A DNA stretch of 64,000 nucleotides from Afifella marina DSM 2698. GTDB taxonomy: Bacteria; Pseudomonadota; Alphaproteobacteria; Rhizobiales; Afifellaceae. Under the pieces are notes generated by a model. It had not been told where the DNA came from and did not search any database. It saw only the letters and a program-made list of their open reading frames with translations. The DNA is taken from contig NZ_FMVW01000011.1 in assembly GCF_900102695.1 (NCBI RefSeq), forward strand, positions 1 to 64,000, read 5' to 3'. Position numbers and translations under genes: made by a program. Below, piece after piece: positions 9,901 to 18,924 of this stretch (position 1 is the stretch's first letter; every line of letters starts with the position of its first letter).

Positions 9901-12033
9901 TCAGACGATTGCGATGGAGGTGATGAGAAGGTCGATGGCCTTGATGCCGATGAAGGGCACGATGAGCCCCCCGAGGCCGTAGATGAGAAGATTGCGCCGC
10001 AAGAGGCTCGCGGCCGTCGCCGGCGCATAGCGCACGCCCTTCAAGGCGAGCGGAATGAGCGCGATGATGACGAGCGCGTTGAAGATCACCGCCGAGAGGA
10101 TGGCGCTTGCCGGGCTTTCCAACCGCATGACGTTGAGCGCTGCGAGACCGGGGTAAGCGGCCACGAAGATCGCCGGCAGGATCGCGAAATATTTCGCCAC
10201 GTCATTTGCGATCGAGAAGGTGGTGAGCGACCCTCGGCTGATCAGGAGTTGCTTGCCCACCAGCACGATCTCGATGAGTTTCGTCGGATCGCTGTCGAGA
10301 TCGATGAGATTGCCGGCCTCCTTGGCGGCGGGTGTCCCGGAATTCATGGCGACGCCGACATCCGCCTGCGCCAGCGCCGGCGCATCGTTAGACCCGTCGC
10401 CGCACATGGCGACGAGTTTGCCCCCCGCCTGCTCGGCACGAATGAGTTCGAGCTTCTTCTCCGGCGTCGCTTCCGCCAGAAAATCGTCGACGCCGGCTTC
10501 GGCAGCGATCGCGGCCGCCGTCAGCGGGTTGTCGCCCGTGACCATGACGGTGCGCACACCCATGCGCCGAAGCTCGGCAAAACGCTCGCGGATACCGGGC
10601 TTCACCACGTCCTTCAGATGCACGACGCCGATCGGCTTGCGGTCGGCGGCGACGACGAGCGGTGTGCCGCCGGAGCGCGCGATACGTTCGATAAGGCGCG
10701 AAAGCTCCGGCGTCGCGGCCTTGTCGCACCAGGCGAGGATCGCGTCGCTCGCCCCTTTGCGGATTTCGCGTCCGTCTTTCAGGTCCGCCCCTGAGATCCG
10801 GGTCTGTGCACTGAACGGAATGGTCGTGACCACGCGGTCGTCGTGATCGATCTGCCGGCCGAGGCGTTTGCGGGCAAGGTCGACGATCGATTTTCCTTCC
10901 GGCGTCTCGTCTGCCGCCGAAGCGAGATGGGCAAGCTCGGCAAGCTGCCGTTCATCGGTGCCTGCAACCGGCAGAAAATCGTCGGCCATCCGGTTGCCGA
11001 AGGTGATCGTTCCGGTCTTGTCGAGGAGAAGCGTGTCGACATCGCCTGCCGCCTCTACGGCCCGGCCAGACTTGGCGATAACGTTCGCCTTCACCAACCG
11101 GTCCATGCCGGCAATCCCGATCGCGGAGAGAAGACCTCCGATCGTCGTCGGGATGAGGGTGACGAGAAGCGCGATCAGGAAGGCCACGGGAACCGTCGCG
11201 CCAGAATAAAGCAGGAAGGGCTCGAGCGTCGCGGTGACGATCAGGAAAATGATGGTCATCCCGGCAAGCAGGATGCCGAGCGCCACCTCGTTCGGCGTCT
11301 TCTGCCGCTCCGCGCCCTCCACGAGCGCGATCATGCGGTCGAGGAAGGTTTCGCCTGGCTTCGACGTGACCTTGACCTTCAGCCAGTCGGAGACGAGGCG
11401 AGTGCCACCGGTGACGGCGGAGCGATCACCCCCCGCCTCGCGAATGACGGGGGCGGATTCGCCGGTGATCGCCGATTCATCGACCGAGGCGATGCCATCG
11501 ACGATCTCGCCATCCGCCGGGACGATGTCTCCGACTTCGACGAGAACGAGATCGCCGGGTTTCAGCGTGTGGCTCGAAACCGTCCGCGTCTCCGTCGCAT
11601 CGAGCGCTGCGAGAAGCTTCGCAGGCGTTTCGGTCTGCGTCGCCCGCAGCGTGTCCGCCCGCGCCTTGCCACGACCTTCCGCCATCGCTTCGGCAAACGT
11701 CGCGAAATAGACCGTGAACCAGAGCCAGGCTGCGATCTGGCCCACCACCGCCGTCTCGCCGGCGCCGCTCACGAGGCCGCGCAGGAAAAGGAGCGTGGAG
11801 AGCGCCGCCGCCACCTCCGTGACGAAGATGACGGGGTTTTTCATCAGATGACGCGGGTCGAGCTTGACGAGCGCGACGCGCAACGCCGGCCCCGTCACCT
11901 GCATGTCGAAGAGGGAAATGTCGGGCTTTCTGCGCATGGCGCCTGGCTTTCTGACAGGATGCTGGTGGAGAGCCGCCGTGTCGGCGCTCAGGAGATTGCC
12001 GCGGGTTGCGGCAGGCAATGGAGCTCGCGGCAT
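9901..12033 (-). CDS. kdpB: KdpB, potassium-transporting P-type ATPase catalytic subunit
   Basis: A 710-residue type IA P-type ATPase. The actuator motif TGESAPV and the phosphorylated aspartate D338 in [11 protein letters not shown] are present, as are the nucleotide-binding region and the hinge [16 protein letters not shown]. It hydrolyses ATP to drive high-affinity potassium uptake through KdpA. Its ATG overlaps the kdpA stop as TGATG, which fixes the start and gives an N-terminal tail of about 30 residues before the conserved part. Confidence 0.97.
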   Translation of the reverse strand: MPRAPLPAATRGNLLSADTAALHQHPVRKPGAMRRKPDISLFDMQVTGPALRVALVKLDPRHLMKNPVIFVTEVAAALSTLLFLRGLVSGAGETAVVGQIAAWLWFTVYFATFAEAMAEGRGKARADTLRATQTETPAKLLAALDATETRTVSSHTLKPGDLVLVEVGDIVPADGEIVDGIASVDESAITGESAPVIREAGGDRSAVTGGTRLVSDWLKVKVTSKPGETFLDRMIALVEGAERQKTPNEVALGILLAGMTIIFLIVTATLEPFLLYSGATVPVAFLIALLVTLIPTTIGGLLSAIGIAGMDRLVKANVIAKSGRAVEAAGDVDTLLLDKTGTITFGNRMADDFLPVAGTDERQLAELAHLASAADETPEGKSIVDLARKRLGRQIDHDDRVVTTIPFSAQTRISGADLKDGREIRKGASDAILAWCDKAATPELSRLIERIARSGGTPLVVAADRKPIGVVHLKDVVKPGIRERFAELRRMGVRTVMVTGDNPLTAAAIAAEAGVDDFLAEATPEKKLELIRAEQAGGKLVAMCGDGSNDAPALAQADVGVAMNSGTPAAKEAGNLIDLDSDPTKLIEIVLVGKQLLISRGSLTTFSIANDVAKYFAILPAIFVAAYPGLAALNVMRLESPASAILSAVIFNALVIIALIPLALKGVRYAPATAASLLRRNLLIYGLGGLIVPFIGIKAIDLLITSIAIV

Positions 12034-13754
12034 CAGAATGTCTCCCCGGCGAGCATCGCCGTGTGTTCGGCAATCGGCCCGAGGGCGAGCGCCGGAAAGA
12101 AGGTGAGCCCGCCGAGGATCAAGACGACCGCGACGAGAAGTGTGACGAAGAGAGGACCGTCCGTCGGGAATGTGCCGGCCGACGGCGCGACCTTCTTTTT
12201 TGCCGCCAGCGAGCCAGCGATCGCCAGCATCGGCACGATGAAGACGTAACGGCCGAGGAGCATGGCAATGCCAAGGAGCGTGTCGTGGAAGGGCGTGGCG
12301 GCGCCGAAGCCCGCAAAGGCGGAGCCATTGTTCCCCGTCGCCGAGGAATAGGCGTAAAGGATTTCCGACAGCCCATGCGGGCCTTTGTCCTGGAGCGAGG
12401 CGAGCGCCACCGGGAGAGTGGCGGCCGCGGCGCCGAAGACGAGGACGCCGAGCGGCATCACCAGGAAGGCGATGACGGCGAGCTTCACCTCTTTCGTCTC
12501 GATCTTGCGTCCGAGATATTCAGGCGTTCTCCCGACCATCAATCCGGCCAGGAATACCGTCAGCACGACGAAGGCGAGCATGCCGTAGAAGCCGGAGCCG
12601 ACGCCGCCGAAGACCACCTCACCGACCTGCATGAGCAGCATCGGCGCGAGCGCTCCGAGCGGCGTGAAGCTGTCGTGCATGGAATTGACGGAGCCGTTGG
12701 AGGCGGCAGTCGTCGCCGTCGCCCAGAGCGCTGATTCGCCAACGCCGAAGCGGACTTCTTTGCCCTCCATATTGCCGGCGGCCTGCTCGACGGGAAGGTT
12801 CGCGAAGAGCGCGTTGCCTTCGCTCTCCGCCCCATAGGTGAGCGCCAGCGCACCGAGGAAGAGGATGCCCATGGCGGCGAAGATCGCCACGCCCTGGCGC
12901 ATATCGCGCACCAAGCGACCGAACATGAAGGTGAAGGCCGCCGGGATGAGAAGGATTGCGGCCATCTCGGCGAAGTTCGAAAGCGGCGTCGGGTTTTCGT
13001 AAGGCACTGCGGAATTGGCGTTGAAGAAGCCGCCGCCATTGGTCCCGAGCTGCTTGATGGCGATCTGCGCTGCCGCGGGCCCCTGCGCGATCGTCTGTCG
13101 TGCGCCTTCGAGCGTCGTGGCATCCACATAGGCGGACAGGTTTTGCGGCACGCCCTGCCAGACGAGGAAGAGCGTCAAGAGGATCGAGAGCGGCAAGAGC
13201 AGGTAGAGGACTGCCCGGGTGAGATCGACCCAGAAATTGCCGAGATTGCGCGCATCCGAGCCATCGGAAGCGCGACCGGCAAAGCCTCGGATCACGGCAG
13301 CGCCGACCGCGATGCCGGTCGCGGCCGAGACGAAGTTCTGCACCGTCAGACCCACCATCTGGCTGAGATACGAAAGCGTCGTCTCGCCCCCATAGGCCTG
13401 CCAGTTGGTGTTGGTGACGAAGCTGACCGCCGTATTGAACGCGAGATCGGGCGCAAGGCCCCCAAAGCCTTGCGGGTTGAGCGGCAGGTGTCCCTGCAGC
13501 CGCAGGATTGCATAGAGGATCAGCCAGCCGACGGCGTTGAATGCGAGGCAGGCGGCCGCGTAGCGCGCCCAATTCTGACCCGCCTCGGGATCGATGCCAC
13601 CGGCGCGGTAGAAGAGCCGCTCGATCGGGCCGAGGACCGGCGTCAGGAGGGTTCGTTCTCCCGAAAAGAGCCGCGCCATGAAGAGGCCGAGCGGCCAGGC
13701 GAGCGCCGTGACCGCAACGCAGTAGACGATGAAGAGAAGGATGTCGGAAGACAT
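12033..13754 (-). CDS. kdpA: KdpA, potassium-binding and -transporting subunit
   Basis: A 573-residue channel-like membrane protein of the superfamily of potassium transporters, with about ten membrane spans. Typical KdpA pore-region sequences are visible: [28 protein letters not shown], and near the C-terminus [12 protein letters not shown]. It takes potassium from the periplasm for KdpB-driven import into the cytoplasm. It starts 9 bases after the kdpF stop. Confidence 0.97.
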   Translation of the reverse strand: MSSDILLFIVYCVAVTALAWPLGLFMARLFSGERTLLTPVLGPIERLFYRAGGIDPEAGQNWARYAAACLAFNAVGWLILYAILRLQGHLPLNPQGFGGLAPDLAFNTAVSFVTNTNWQAYGGETTLSYLSQMVGLTVQNFVSAATGIAVGAAVIRGFAGRASDGSDARNLGNFWVDLTRAVLYLLLPLSILLTLFLVWQGVPQNLSAYVDATTLEGARQTIAQGPAAAQIAIKQLGTNGGGFFNANSAVPYENPTPLSNFAEMAAILLIPAAFTFMFGRLVRDMRQGVAIFAAMGILFLGALALTYGAESEGNALFANLPVEQAAGNMEGKEVRFGVGESALWATATTAASNGSVNSMHDSFTPLGALAPMLLMQVGEVVFGGVGSGFYGMLAFVVLTVFLAGLMVGRTPEYLGRKIETKEVKLAVIAFLVMPLGVLVFGAAAATLPVALASLQDKGPHGLSEILYAYSSATGNNGSAFAGFGAATPFHDTLLGIAMLLGRYVFIVPMLAIAGSLAAKKKVAPSAGTFPTDGPLFVTLLVAVVLILGGLTFFPALALGPIAEHTAMLAGETF

Positions 13755-13763
13755 AGCCGCGCC

Positions 13764-13853
13764 TCAAAGCTTTTCAGGGTTGAGGAGCGCCCAGACCAGA
13801 TAGCCGAGAAGCGCGAGCGCCACGACGGCGCCGAGAACAAGGTCGAAGGCCAT
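13764..13853 (-). CDS. kdpF: KdpF, small subunit of the potassium ATPase
   Basis: A 29-residue peptide, MAFDLVLGAVVALALLG followed by YLVWALLNPEKL. It is a single hydrophobic helix ending in the NPEKL/KPEKF type tail typical of KdpF. KdpF lies between KdpA and KdpB in the membrane and stabilises the complex. It starts 3 bases after the stop of another tiny ORF and is followed 9 bases later by kdpA. GAGAGG upstream can serve as ribosome binding site. Confidence 0.92.
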   Translation of the reverse strand: MAFDLVLGAVVALALLGYLVWALLNPEKL

Positions 13854-13856
13854 CGC

Positions 13857-13940
13857 TCAGAGCCTCTCGATGATGCGCAGCGAAAGCGCCGCGGCAGCGA
13901 AAAAGCCAAGGGCGAGGCCGACAAAAAAGACGTCGAGCAT
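13857..13940 (-). CDS. 27-residue membrane peptide leading the kdp operon
   Basis: An ORF encoding MLDVFFVGLALGFFAAAALS followed by LRIIERL. It has a GGAGA ribosome binding site 6 bases upstream and ends 3 bases before kdpF. The peptide is one hydrophobic helix with a short charged C-terminus. From memory, short ORFs with an ERL/DRL ending occur before kdpF in other proteobacteria, but I know no assigned role. Position and translation signal suggest a real gene, perhaps an accessory subunit or a translational leader. Confidence 0.6.
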   Translation of the reverse strand: MLDVFFVGLALGFFAAAALSLRIIERL

Positions 13941-14221
13941 GTCATCTCCATCATCCGGAACGTGACCGGAAGATGGGCGCGGAGGCCATAAACGGGCCAT
14001 TCGCGTTTTTGGCGGATCGCATCAACGAGGCATAAATGAAGGAGGCGACATCGGGCCTCCCTCACACGACCACGACGTCACACAGAGTCCCCAAGGGCAG
14101 ACCATGGGCCATTAGCGGGTGAAGCGCCCTGCCCGTCCTCTGCCGCAATGCTTGGATGAACGTTTCGACCGAAGTCATTGAGACGATTCCGGACTTCGCA
14201 GTCGGAACGTCTCGCTGGAGC

Positions 14222-14473
14222 CTAACGCGACGCGGGCTCCGTTTCCGAGGCCGGGCTCCCGTCCTCTGCCTTTCGGTCCGGCTCGTGCCATTTCTGAGCG
14301 AGGCCAGAAAGGTCATCGAACGTGTTGGACGTATCCGACACCGTGCGGCCCATCCCGCATCCGCCAAGCGTTCCAAGAACGGCGAAAAGACCAAGCGCCA
14401 GGGCAGCTTGCGTCACGACCTTCGAGGTGAGGTTCGAAGAGGACGTGTCCTTTCGACGGTGAATGACGCGCAT
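14222..14473 (-). CDS. Small predicted lipoprotein
   Basis: About 83 residues. A basic N-terminus (MRVIHRRK) precedes a hydrophobic stretch and the lipobox LGGC, after which the mature protein would begin CGMGRTVSDTSNTFDD. The remainder is short, hydrophilic and Glu/Pro-rich, with no known domain. The start at 14473 is chosen because AGGGGAAG lies just upstream; the frame is open to 14491. It follows the M20 amidohydrolase by 14 bases on the same strand and may share its transcript. Confidence 0.6.
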   Translation of the reverse strand: MRVIHRRKDTSSSNLTSKVVTQAALALGLFAVLGTLGGCGMGRTVSDTSNTFDDLSGLAQKWHEPDRKAEDGSPASETEPASR

Positions 14474-14487
14474 CGTTCTTCCCCTCG

Positions 14488-15780
14488 TCACGGCAGCTCG
14501 TTTGAAATCAGTCGCTCGACCGCACGAGCCAGGACCCGACAGCCGAGGACAATATCCTCTTCCGCTGTATCTTCGTCGATATCATGGCTGCGTCCACCGA
14601 TGCTGGGGACGAAAAACATCGCCGCCGGCATCGTCTGGCCGATAATCATGCAATCGTGACCGGCTCCGCTCGCAAGCTGCATCGGCTGTTCGCCAAGATC
14701 TGCGGCCGCTTCGGCGAGTTCCTCCGCAAGCTTCGAATTGGTCGTCGTCGGAGGGACTCGCGTGGTCACATCGACGGAGACAGCAAGCCCGGTCTCGCGC
14801 TGAAGTCCCGCCGCCTTGTCGTGCACCGCCGATTCCATCCGCTCCAGCCGCCCCAGGTCGCCATCGCGGAACTCGAGCGCGAGTTCGGCCCGAGACGGCA
14901 CGACGTTCGGTGCGCCCGGCTTCAAGGTCGCACTGCCGATATTCCACACGGTCTCTGCTCCGGAGAGCTCCGAAAAGGCCGAATCCACCCAGGACGCGAA
15001 AGCGAAGATCGCGCGACCCGCATCGCGGCGCATCGTCATTGGCGTCGTTCCGGCGTGATCCGCACGCCCCTCCGCCTTGATGCTCATTCGCCGCGTCCCG
15101 GCAAAACCGGTCACGACCCCGATCTTCCGCCCGGCGGCAAGAAGCCGTGGGCCCTGCTCGATGTGACCCTCAAGAAAACCAACGAGACGATGCCTGTCGG
15201 CGACGATCGGATCACCCGAAAAACCCGCAGAGGCGATGGCGGAGGTGAGCGCTTCGCCATCCGATCGGTGCGCATGCCCAACGTCGCCCTCCGACAGGAG
15301 TCCGGCGAGGCTCTTGGAGCCCAGGAGCGGCAGATAGGTGCCCTCCTCATCCTGGAAGGCGACGACGTCGACACCGATAGGAACGCCCGTGCCGCTCTCA
15401 CGAAATGCCCGCGCGACTTCGAGTGCGTAGATGACGCCCATGGCACCGTCGAGCCAGCCGCCGCGCGGCACCGTGTCGGAATGCGAACCGATCAGCAGCG
15501 CCCGATCGACATCCGGCCACGCCCCGTAGACATTGCCTAACCGATCCTGCTTCACGAGGAGGCCGATTTCGCCCAGTCTCTCTTTGAGCCAGTCCCGCGA
15601 GGCGACATCGGCCGGCGAAAAAGCGACCCGATCGACCCCGGTCTTGTACTTTCCGAATTCGGCCAGGCGCCGCAAATCCGCAATCAGCCGTTCATTTTTG
15701 ATCTCAACCACAGCCGGCTCTTCATTCTGGCGCGGACGAAGCCAGAGCGATCGATGCGCCGCCCCGACTGCCGCGAACAA
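14488..15780 (-). CDS. M20-family Zn-dependent hydrolase (allantoate amidohydrolase / N-carbamoyl-amino-acid hydrolase type)
   Basis: A 430-residue cytoplasmic amidohydrolase. Metal-site motifs of the family are clear: GSHSDTVPRGGWLDGAMG, FQDEEGTYLPLLGS, HIEQGP, and SGAGHDCMIIGQ near the end together with SIGGRSHDIDE. Members release ammonia or carbamate from allantoate, N-carbamoyl amino acids or ureidopropionate; sequence alone does not choose between them. The start is TTG at 15780 behind AAGGAG with 7 bases spacing. No purine or pyrimidine catabolism genes lie beside it, so the pathway is open. Confidence 0.85.
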   Translation of the reverse strand: MFAAVGAAHRSLWLRPRQNEEPAVVEIKNERLIADLRRLAEFGKYKTGVDRVAFSPADVASRDWLKERLGEIGLLVKQDRLGNVYGAWPDVDRALLIGSHSDTVPRGGWLDGAMGVIYALEVARAFRESGTGVPIGVDVVAFQDEEGTYLPLLGSKSLAGLLSEGDVGHAHRSDGEALTSAIASAGFSGDPIVADRHRLVGFLEGHIEQGPRLLAAGRKIGVVTGFAGTRRMSIKAEGRADHAGTTPMTMRRDAGRAIFAFASWVDSAFSELSGAETVWNIGSATLKPGAPNVVPSRAELALEFRDGDLGRLERMESAVHDKAAGLQRETGLAVSVDVTTRVPPTTTNSKLAEELAEAAADLGEQPMQLASGAGHDCMIIGQTMPAAMFFVPSIGGRSHDIDEDTAEEDIVLGCRVLARAVERLISNELP

Positions 15781-15892
15781 TTGAAGGCTCCTTCATGGCG
15801 CGGATCGCAACCGTCGTCGAGCGCCGAAGGCACGACCACGTGCAGGAACGCCGCCGACGGCGGCGGAGTGCGCCAACCGCGATGCAGAAGAC

Positions 15893-17065
15893 TCAGGAAG
15901 GATCGTCGCCGAAATACTGCGTGCGCAAACGTTCCACCAGCTCGCTCTCTTCGGCCCAGATGACCTCGACAGTCAAATCCCGCGTCAGACCGGAATTGCG
16001 ACTGACGCCGAAACCATATTTGTCCGGCTCGAAGATCGGACCGACGACGTCCATCGGCTCGTCCTGATGCGTGTGGGCGTAATATTCCAGGACGGGCGCA
16101 TCGGCGATGATGGCATCGATATCGCCGTCGAGAAGACCGGCCACAGCCCCGTCGAGATCATTGTAGGCCCGCGTCTCGAGAATGGCCTCCTGGGCGAAAG
16201 CCTCCGACACGCCGCCCTTGAACACCCCGACGGTCTTTCCCGGCAGATCGGCAAGACTGTCGATCTGGCTGTTGATCGAAATCGCCGTCATGACGCTCGT
16301 CACCGTAGACGTCAGATAAGCAACGACAGCGACACCGCAGACGAGCCAGAGGGCTGCCCAGACCCGGCCGACCCAGCCGAACAGGTTCTTGCGGATCGGA
16401 GCGCGGCCGGACGTCGCCACCGACATGACCGAGTAAAATCCCTCGGCAAGCGCATCGGGCCAAGCCTTAGGAAACTCCGGATCGAAGCGGCGATAGTAGA
16501 TGGTGCTTAGGACCGTCGCCACGAGAATGACGAAGGCGAGCCAAAGATAGGCTCTCAGAAAGCCGCTATCCCTCAACCCCGAAACAACTTCGCCGAAACC
16601 TACACCGGCATCTTCGTTGATCATGATCCGAAGGCCCGCGTCGAACCAGGGATAGGTGAAGTCGATCCGGTGAGCACGCTTTTCGGTGATGGAGAGATTG
16701 GTGACCGCAACGTCGATCTCGCCAGAGGCGGTCGCGTCGAGAAGTGCCGCAATGGTCGGATAGGGCTGGTAGTGTGTTTTGAAGTTCAGCCGGCCGGCAA
16801 TCGACTCCCAGAGATCAATCGCCATGCCCTCGTAGCGGTTGTCCTTTTCCATGACGAAGGGCGGGCTCATGTATAGCCCGACATCGACCGCACGCGGCGA
16901 TGCTCGATCCTGCGTCTGTTCGTCAATTGCCGCCGGTTCGCCGTCAAAAGTCTGGGCAAACGCTTCGCCCACAGTGCTCATGAGAACGAGAACGAGCAAA
17001 AGCATCACGAGATGAGAAAGCGCCGTCGACCGCCTCTCGAAAACAGAAAGAATTGATGACTTCAC
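15893..17065 (-). CDS. Glutamate-receptor-like ligand-gated channel (SBP domain split by a pore)
   Basis: A 390-residue membrane protein with a signal peptide (cleavage near AFAQ, residue 38), the first lobe of a family-3 solute-binding domain (about 60-150, with the ligand-arginine motif SITEKRAHRIDF), a helix-pore-helix unit (first span about 168-190, pore region 203-225, second span 233-258), and the second lobe (265-380). This is the domain order of bacterial GluR0-type channels. The filter region reads SVATSGRAP, not the potassium signature TVGYG. The end of the second span, AYLTSTVTSVMT, resembles the SYTANLAAF gating motif of animal receptors. It stands alone, divergent from the GH13 genes, with no ABC transporter genes nearby. 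Confidence 0.8.
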   Translation of the reverse strand: MKSSILSVFERRSTALSHLVMLLLVLVLMSTVGEAFAQTFDGEPAAIDEQTQDRASPRAVDVGLYMSPPFVMEKDNRYEGMAIDLWESIAGRLNFKTHYQPYPTIAALLDATASGEIDVAVTNLSITEKRAHRIDFTYPWFDAGLRIMINEDAGVGFGEVVSGLRDSGFLRAYLWLAFVILVATVLSTIYYRRFDPEFPKAWPDALAEGFYSVMSVATSGRAPIRKNLFGWVGRVWAALWLVCGVAVVAYLTSTVTSVMTAISINSQIDSLADLPGKTVGVFKGGVSEAFAQEAILETRAYNDLDGAVAGLLDGDIDAIIADAPVLEYYAHTHQDEPMDVVGPIFEPDKYGFGVSRNSGLTRDLTVEVIWAEESELVERLRTQYFGDDPS

Positions 17066-17305
17066 TGACTTTGTCCCCCGGCGGCCTTCTTTGGTTTTTC
17101 GATTTTTCCGGGCACATCTTCGTCAAGATGTCTTAGCCGTCGCCTAACACGACCTCGGAACGCCGACTTACCGATCCGCAACCCTCGTTATCCCCCACGC
17201 GAAATCGGTTTTCCGCAGGCGCGAACCTCGACCGCTCTCACGCGTTCAATGGCCGGGGACGAAAGCAAATTCACAGCGACGAGAGATCGAGACGAAAGGG
17301 GCGAG

Positions 17306-18898
17306 ATGTCCGAGACTTTGTGGTGGCAGCATGGAACGATCTACCAAATCTATCCGCGGTCTTTTCAAGATTCCAACGGCGACGGCATCGGTGACCTCGA
17401 AGGCATCCGCCAGCGCCTCCCCTATCTCACCTGGCTCGGTGTCGACGCAGTCTGGATCTCGCCCTTCTATCCGTCTCCCATGGCCGATTTCGGCTATGAC
17501 GTTGCCGATTATTGCGACGTCGATCCGATCTTCGGGACGCTGGAGGATATCGACCGGCTGAGCGCCGACATCCACAAAGCGGGCATGAAGCTCATCCTGG
17601 ACTTCGTGCCGAACCACACATCGGACCGGCATCCCTGGTTCCAGGAAAGCCGCATCTCGCGCGATAGCCCGAAACGGGACTGGTACATCTGGCGCGATCC
17701 CGCACCGGATGGCGGCCCACCCAACAACTGGATCTCCAATTTCGGCGGCAGCGCCTGGCAGTTCGACGAAGCGACCGGGCAGTATTACTACCATGCCTTC
17801 CTGAAGGAGCAGCCGGACCTCAACTGGCGAAACCCGGAAGTGCGGTGGGCCATGCACGATGCGCTGCGCTTCTGGCTCGACCGAGGCGTCGATGGCTTCC
17901 GCGTGGACGTGATCTGGCATCTGATCAAAGATGCGGAGCTGCGCGACAACCCGATCAACCCGGCTTATGAGCCGCATCAGCGCGAACTCAACCGTCTGCT
18001 CGAGGTTCATTCCTGCGACCAGCCGGAAGTGCACGAAGTGATCGCTGAAATGCGCGCCGTGCTGGAGGAATACGACGAGCGCGTTTTGATCGGCGAGATC
18101 TATCTGCCGATCGAGCGGTTGATGGCCTATTACGGCAACGACCTCAAAGGCGCGCATCTCCCATTCAATTTCCAGCTGCTGCAATCGGCCTGGGATGCCC
18201 GCCACATCGACAATCTCATCCGGGAATACGAGGCAGCGCTTCCCGAAGGCGGTTGGCCGAATTGGGTGCTCGGAAACCACGACCAGGCGCGCATCGCCGA
18301 CCGTCTCGGTCCAGCCCAGGCGCGGGTCGCGGCCTTGCTGCTTCTCACCCTCCGAGGCACCCCGACGCTCTATTACGGCGACGAGATCGGCATGGTGCAG
18401 GTTCCGATCCCTCCCGAGCGCGTCCAGGATCCGTGGGAGAAGAACGAGCCCGGGCTCGGCTTCAACCGCGATCCGGCCCGCACGCCCATGCAATGGGATG
18501 ACAGCGACCATGTCGGCTTTTCGAATGCCGAGCCCTGGCTGCCGGTGGATCACCGGGCGCCCGAGCGCAACGTCGCCACGCAGAAGCAGGATCATTCCTC
18601 GCTTCTCTCCCTCTACCAGCGATTGTTGGAACTGAGGCGCGAGCGAAAGGCTCTTTCCATCGGACGCTACGTATCGGTGACGGCGGACGGAGACATCCTC
18701 GCCTTCCGCCGCGAGAGCGACGGCGAAAACTTGCTCATCGCTCTCAACCTCGGTGGCACCGCGCATCGGCTGATGCTGGACGAGGGAACGACTGGCCGGG
18801 TTCTGCTTTCCTGCCTGGGAAGAAATGAAGGCGCAGAGATCTCCGGCTCTGTCGAGATCCCTGCAAACGAAGGCCTCATCATCGAACTCGCCGACTGA
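17306..18898 (+). CDS. GH13 alpha-glucosidase
   Basis: A 530-residue alpha-amylase-family enzyme. The barrel starts at TIYQIYPRSFQDSNGDGIGD. The catalytic triad is visible: nucleophile D201 in GFRVDV, acid E264 in LIGEIY and D326 in GNHDQAR. The loop TPMQWDDSDHVGFS and the C-terminal beta domain are typical of exo-acting alpha-glucosidases (AglA type) of rhizobia, acting on sucrose, maltose or trehalose-like sugars. There is no signal peptide, so it is cytoplasmic. Start ATG 17306 follows AAGGGG; the frame is open to 17249. The next GH13 gene begins 26 bases later, suggesting an operon. Confidence 0.88.
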   Translation: MSETLWWQHGTIYQIYPRSFQDSNGDGIGDLEGIRQRLPYLTWLGVDAVWISPFYPSPMADFGYDVADYCDVDPIFGTLEDIDRLSADIHKAGMKLILDFVPNHTSDRHPWFQESRISRDSPKRDWYIWRDPAPDGGPPNNWISNFGGSAWQFDEATGQYYYHAFLKEQPDLNWRNPEVRWAMHDALRFWLDRGVDGFRVDVIWHLIKDAELRDNPINPAYEPHQRELNRLLEVHSCDQPEVHEVIAEMRAVLEEYDERVLIGEIYLPIERLMAYYGNDLKGAHLPFNFQLLQSAWDARHIDNLIREYEAALPEGGWPNWVLGNHDQARIADRLGPAQARVAALLLLTLRGTPTLYYGDEIGMVQVPIPPERVQDPWEKNEPGLGFNRDPARTPMQWDDSDHVGFSNAEPWLPVDHRAPERNVATQKQDHSSLLSLYQRLLELRRERKALSIGRYVSVTADGDILAFRRESDGENLLIALNLGGTAHRLMLDEGTTGRVLLSCLGRNEGAEISGSVEIPANEGLIIELAD

Positions 18899-18924
18899 CC
18901 TCCCCTCAGGCAGGAGCCCACGCA

